From the NCBI GenBank assembly GCA_023404715.1, contig JAEYAR010000188.1, forward strand, positions 1 to 12,284: a stretch of DNA of 12,284 bases. The letters run 5' to 3'. Source of the DNA: Bacillota bacterium. GTDB taxonomy: Bacteria; Bacillota; Clostridia; Christensenellales; Aristaeellaceae. Shown piece after piece: positions 11,318 through 12,284 of the stretch. Within the stretch, counting starts at the first letter, position 1; every line of letters starts with the position of its first letter. The notes beneath the pieces are model-generated. The model ran no database searches and was not told the origin of the DNA. It worked only from the letters and a program-made list of their open reading frames with translations. Position numbers and translations under genes: made by a program.

Positions 11318-12284
11318 TCATTCAGCCGCCGGCGCGCGCCTTTCCACCCCCAGCACGCGCATGGGCTCGAGCCCGAGCACGAGGTCATAGCCCTGCCCGC
11401 TTTGCGCATCCCATACGCGGGCCTTTGCGGCATCGCCCCATTTATAGGCCGATGCCTCGGGCCCGACGGACACCTGTGCCTGACCCAGCAGCTGTTCGCC
11501 CACATCGCGCGCGTGCGCCTCCAGACTCCGGCGCTGCGCCTCCGGCAATTTCTGCGTGCCGATGGGCTCGTCCTCCAGCCGCTTGAGCGCATAGGAGATC
11601 AGGCTCCCATCCTCGCCCATCACCAGGGTAAAGCGTTCCTTGCCTTCCCCGCCCTGGAAGCGCGTATCACTGCCCCGGTCCTTAGAGGTATAGATCCGCT
11701 CTTCATTGCCGACCGCGTCGAGCAGGGCCTGCGCCTGCTTCCACTCGCCCTCAGCTTCCTTCTGGGCTACCTTCGGCTGTGCGTCGCCCGACGCTGCCGA
11801 AGCGACGTCTGCGCGGTTCTGGTAGAGGACGGAGCGCGGTGCCAACCGGATGTAGAGCACATCCCTGCCGCCCTCCGCATCGTCTACGTTTACGTGCGCC
11901 ACCTCGCCGAAGCCGTACACCTGCGCCTGATCTTCCACGGCGGCCTGAAGGCCCGATATGGGATACATCCCGCGCGTCTCCTCCACAAATGCGCAGGCAT
12001 ATTGCGCCAATTCCGCGCGCTCCGCCTCCGTAAGGGGGCGCTGCACCGGCGCGTCCTCCAGCACGTCCATCCGCCAAAACGCGTTCAGATGCCTCTGCCC
12101 GCCAATATAGATGCCGTACCAGATGTCCTTCGCATCCGTCTGCGACGCCCCGTAAAACTCGTAGCTATATCGCTCGCCCCGCGACGGCCTGTCGACGACC
12201 GTCAGCGACGGCGTATACACCTCCTCGGGCAACCAGCCCGCGATGTCCGTCAGAATCGCCTGCGCGTGCGCCGTGGCCTCCTCC
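11318..12284 (-). CDS. Unrecognised protein with two similar lobes, 5' end missing
   Basis: The frame is open to the window edge (321 codons seen), so the true start lies upstream; a TTG at 12232 is in frame but the coding pattern continues above it (EEATAHAQAILTDIAGWLPE). I do not recognise the family. Two regions resemble each other: one with WYGIYIGG, then RMDVLEDAPVQRPLTEAERAEL and a helix; the other with FTLVMGEDGSLISYALKRLE, then EDEPIGTQKLPEAQRRSLE and a helix. Each looks like a beta-hairpin pair followed by a helix opening with an L-x-E-A-x-R pattern, as in PepSY-like or anti-sigma-factor extracellular domains. There is no cysteine and no membrane segment in the part seen; a membrane anchor could precede it. 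A transcript terminator follows at 11220-11263, so it is the last gene of its unit and unrelated to pyrG. Confidence 0.75.
   Translation of the reverse strand, partial: EEATAHAQAILTDIAGWLPEEVYTPSLTVVDRPSRGERYSYEFYGASQTDAKDIWYGIYIGGQRHLNAFWRMDVLEDAPVQRPLTEAERAELAQYACAFVEETRGMYPISGLQAAVEDQAQVYGFGEVAHVNVDDAEGGRDVLYIRLAPRSVLYQNRADVASAASGDAQPKVAQKEAEGEWKQAQALLDAVGNEERIYTSKDRGSDTRFQGGEGKERFTLVMGEDGSLISYALKRLEDEPIGTQKLPEAQRRSLEAHARDVGEQLLGQAQVSVGPEASAYKWGDAAKARVWDAQSGQGYDLVLGLEPMRVLGVERRAPAAE

Overview
The window looks like chromosomal DNA of a fairly high-GC, Gram-positive Clostridia-type bacterium (Firmicutes). Evidence for this: strong AGGAGG-type ribosome binding sites, sigma-A-like promoters, an ANTAR-domain regulator, an LCP protein, and a CpsB/CpsC/CpsD tyrosine-phosphorylation module of Gram-positive type. 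I cannot name a species; a Christensenella-like gut lineage is a guess. Every gene I support lies on the minus strand, so transcription runs from high to low coordinates.

Layout in transcription order. (1) 12284-11318: the 3' part of an unrecognised gene with two similar halves, closed by a hairpin terminator. (2) 11113-9506: pyrG (CTP synthase) with a clear promoter, then a doubtful small ORF that runs through a strong intrinsic terminator at 9292-9321. (3) 9068-8457: an ANTAR regulator with a degenerate receiver domain and its own promoter. (4) 7921-7160: a stand-alone second copy of the CpsD-type tyrosine kinase, behind a long AT-rich leader. (5) 6626-5601: an LCP (LytR-CpsA-Psr) protein, also behind a long AT-rich leader. 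(6) 5508-4930: a small secreted protein of unknown family. (7) 4765-2479: the overlapping cpsC-cpsD-cpsB cluster (polysaccharide co-polymerase/kinase modulator, tyrosine kinase, PHP-type phosphatase). (8) 2348-1: an AP2-domain DNA-binding protein, a VTC-type polyphosphate polymerase domain protein, a DUF4956 membrane protein and the start of a CotH-like protein that leaves the window.

How the genes fit together: CpsC, CpsD and CpsB form the standard phosphorelay that controls export and chain length of a surface polysaccharide, and an LCP protein would attach such a polymer to the cell wall. No glycosyltransferase, flippase or polymerase is visible. Instead the cluster runs into the VTC/DUF4956/CotH trio, a recurring bacterial neighbourhood whose function is poorly known.

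The least ordinary part is the non-coding DNA around the second kinase gene. The two AT-rich intergenic regions (about 6627-7159 and 7922-8456) carry near-copies of one promoter: same -35/-10 pair, same 18-bp spacer, same upstream boxes. They also carry related hairpin/T-tract elements in opposite orientations. The leader of the second kinase has a plausible intrinsic terminator 86 bp before the gene, and the cpsC leader has mutually exclusive hairpins. This suggests duplicated, RNA-controlled regulation of the surface polysaccharide genes. All of this was read by eye.
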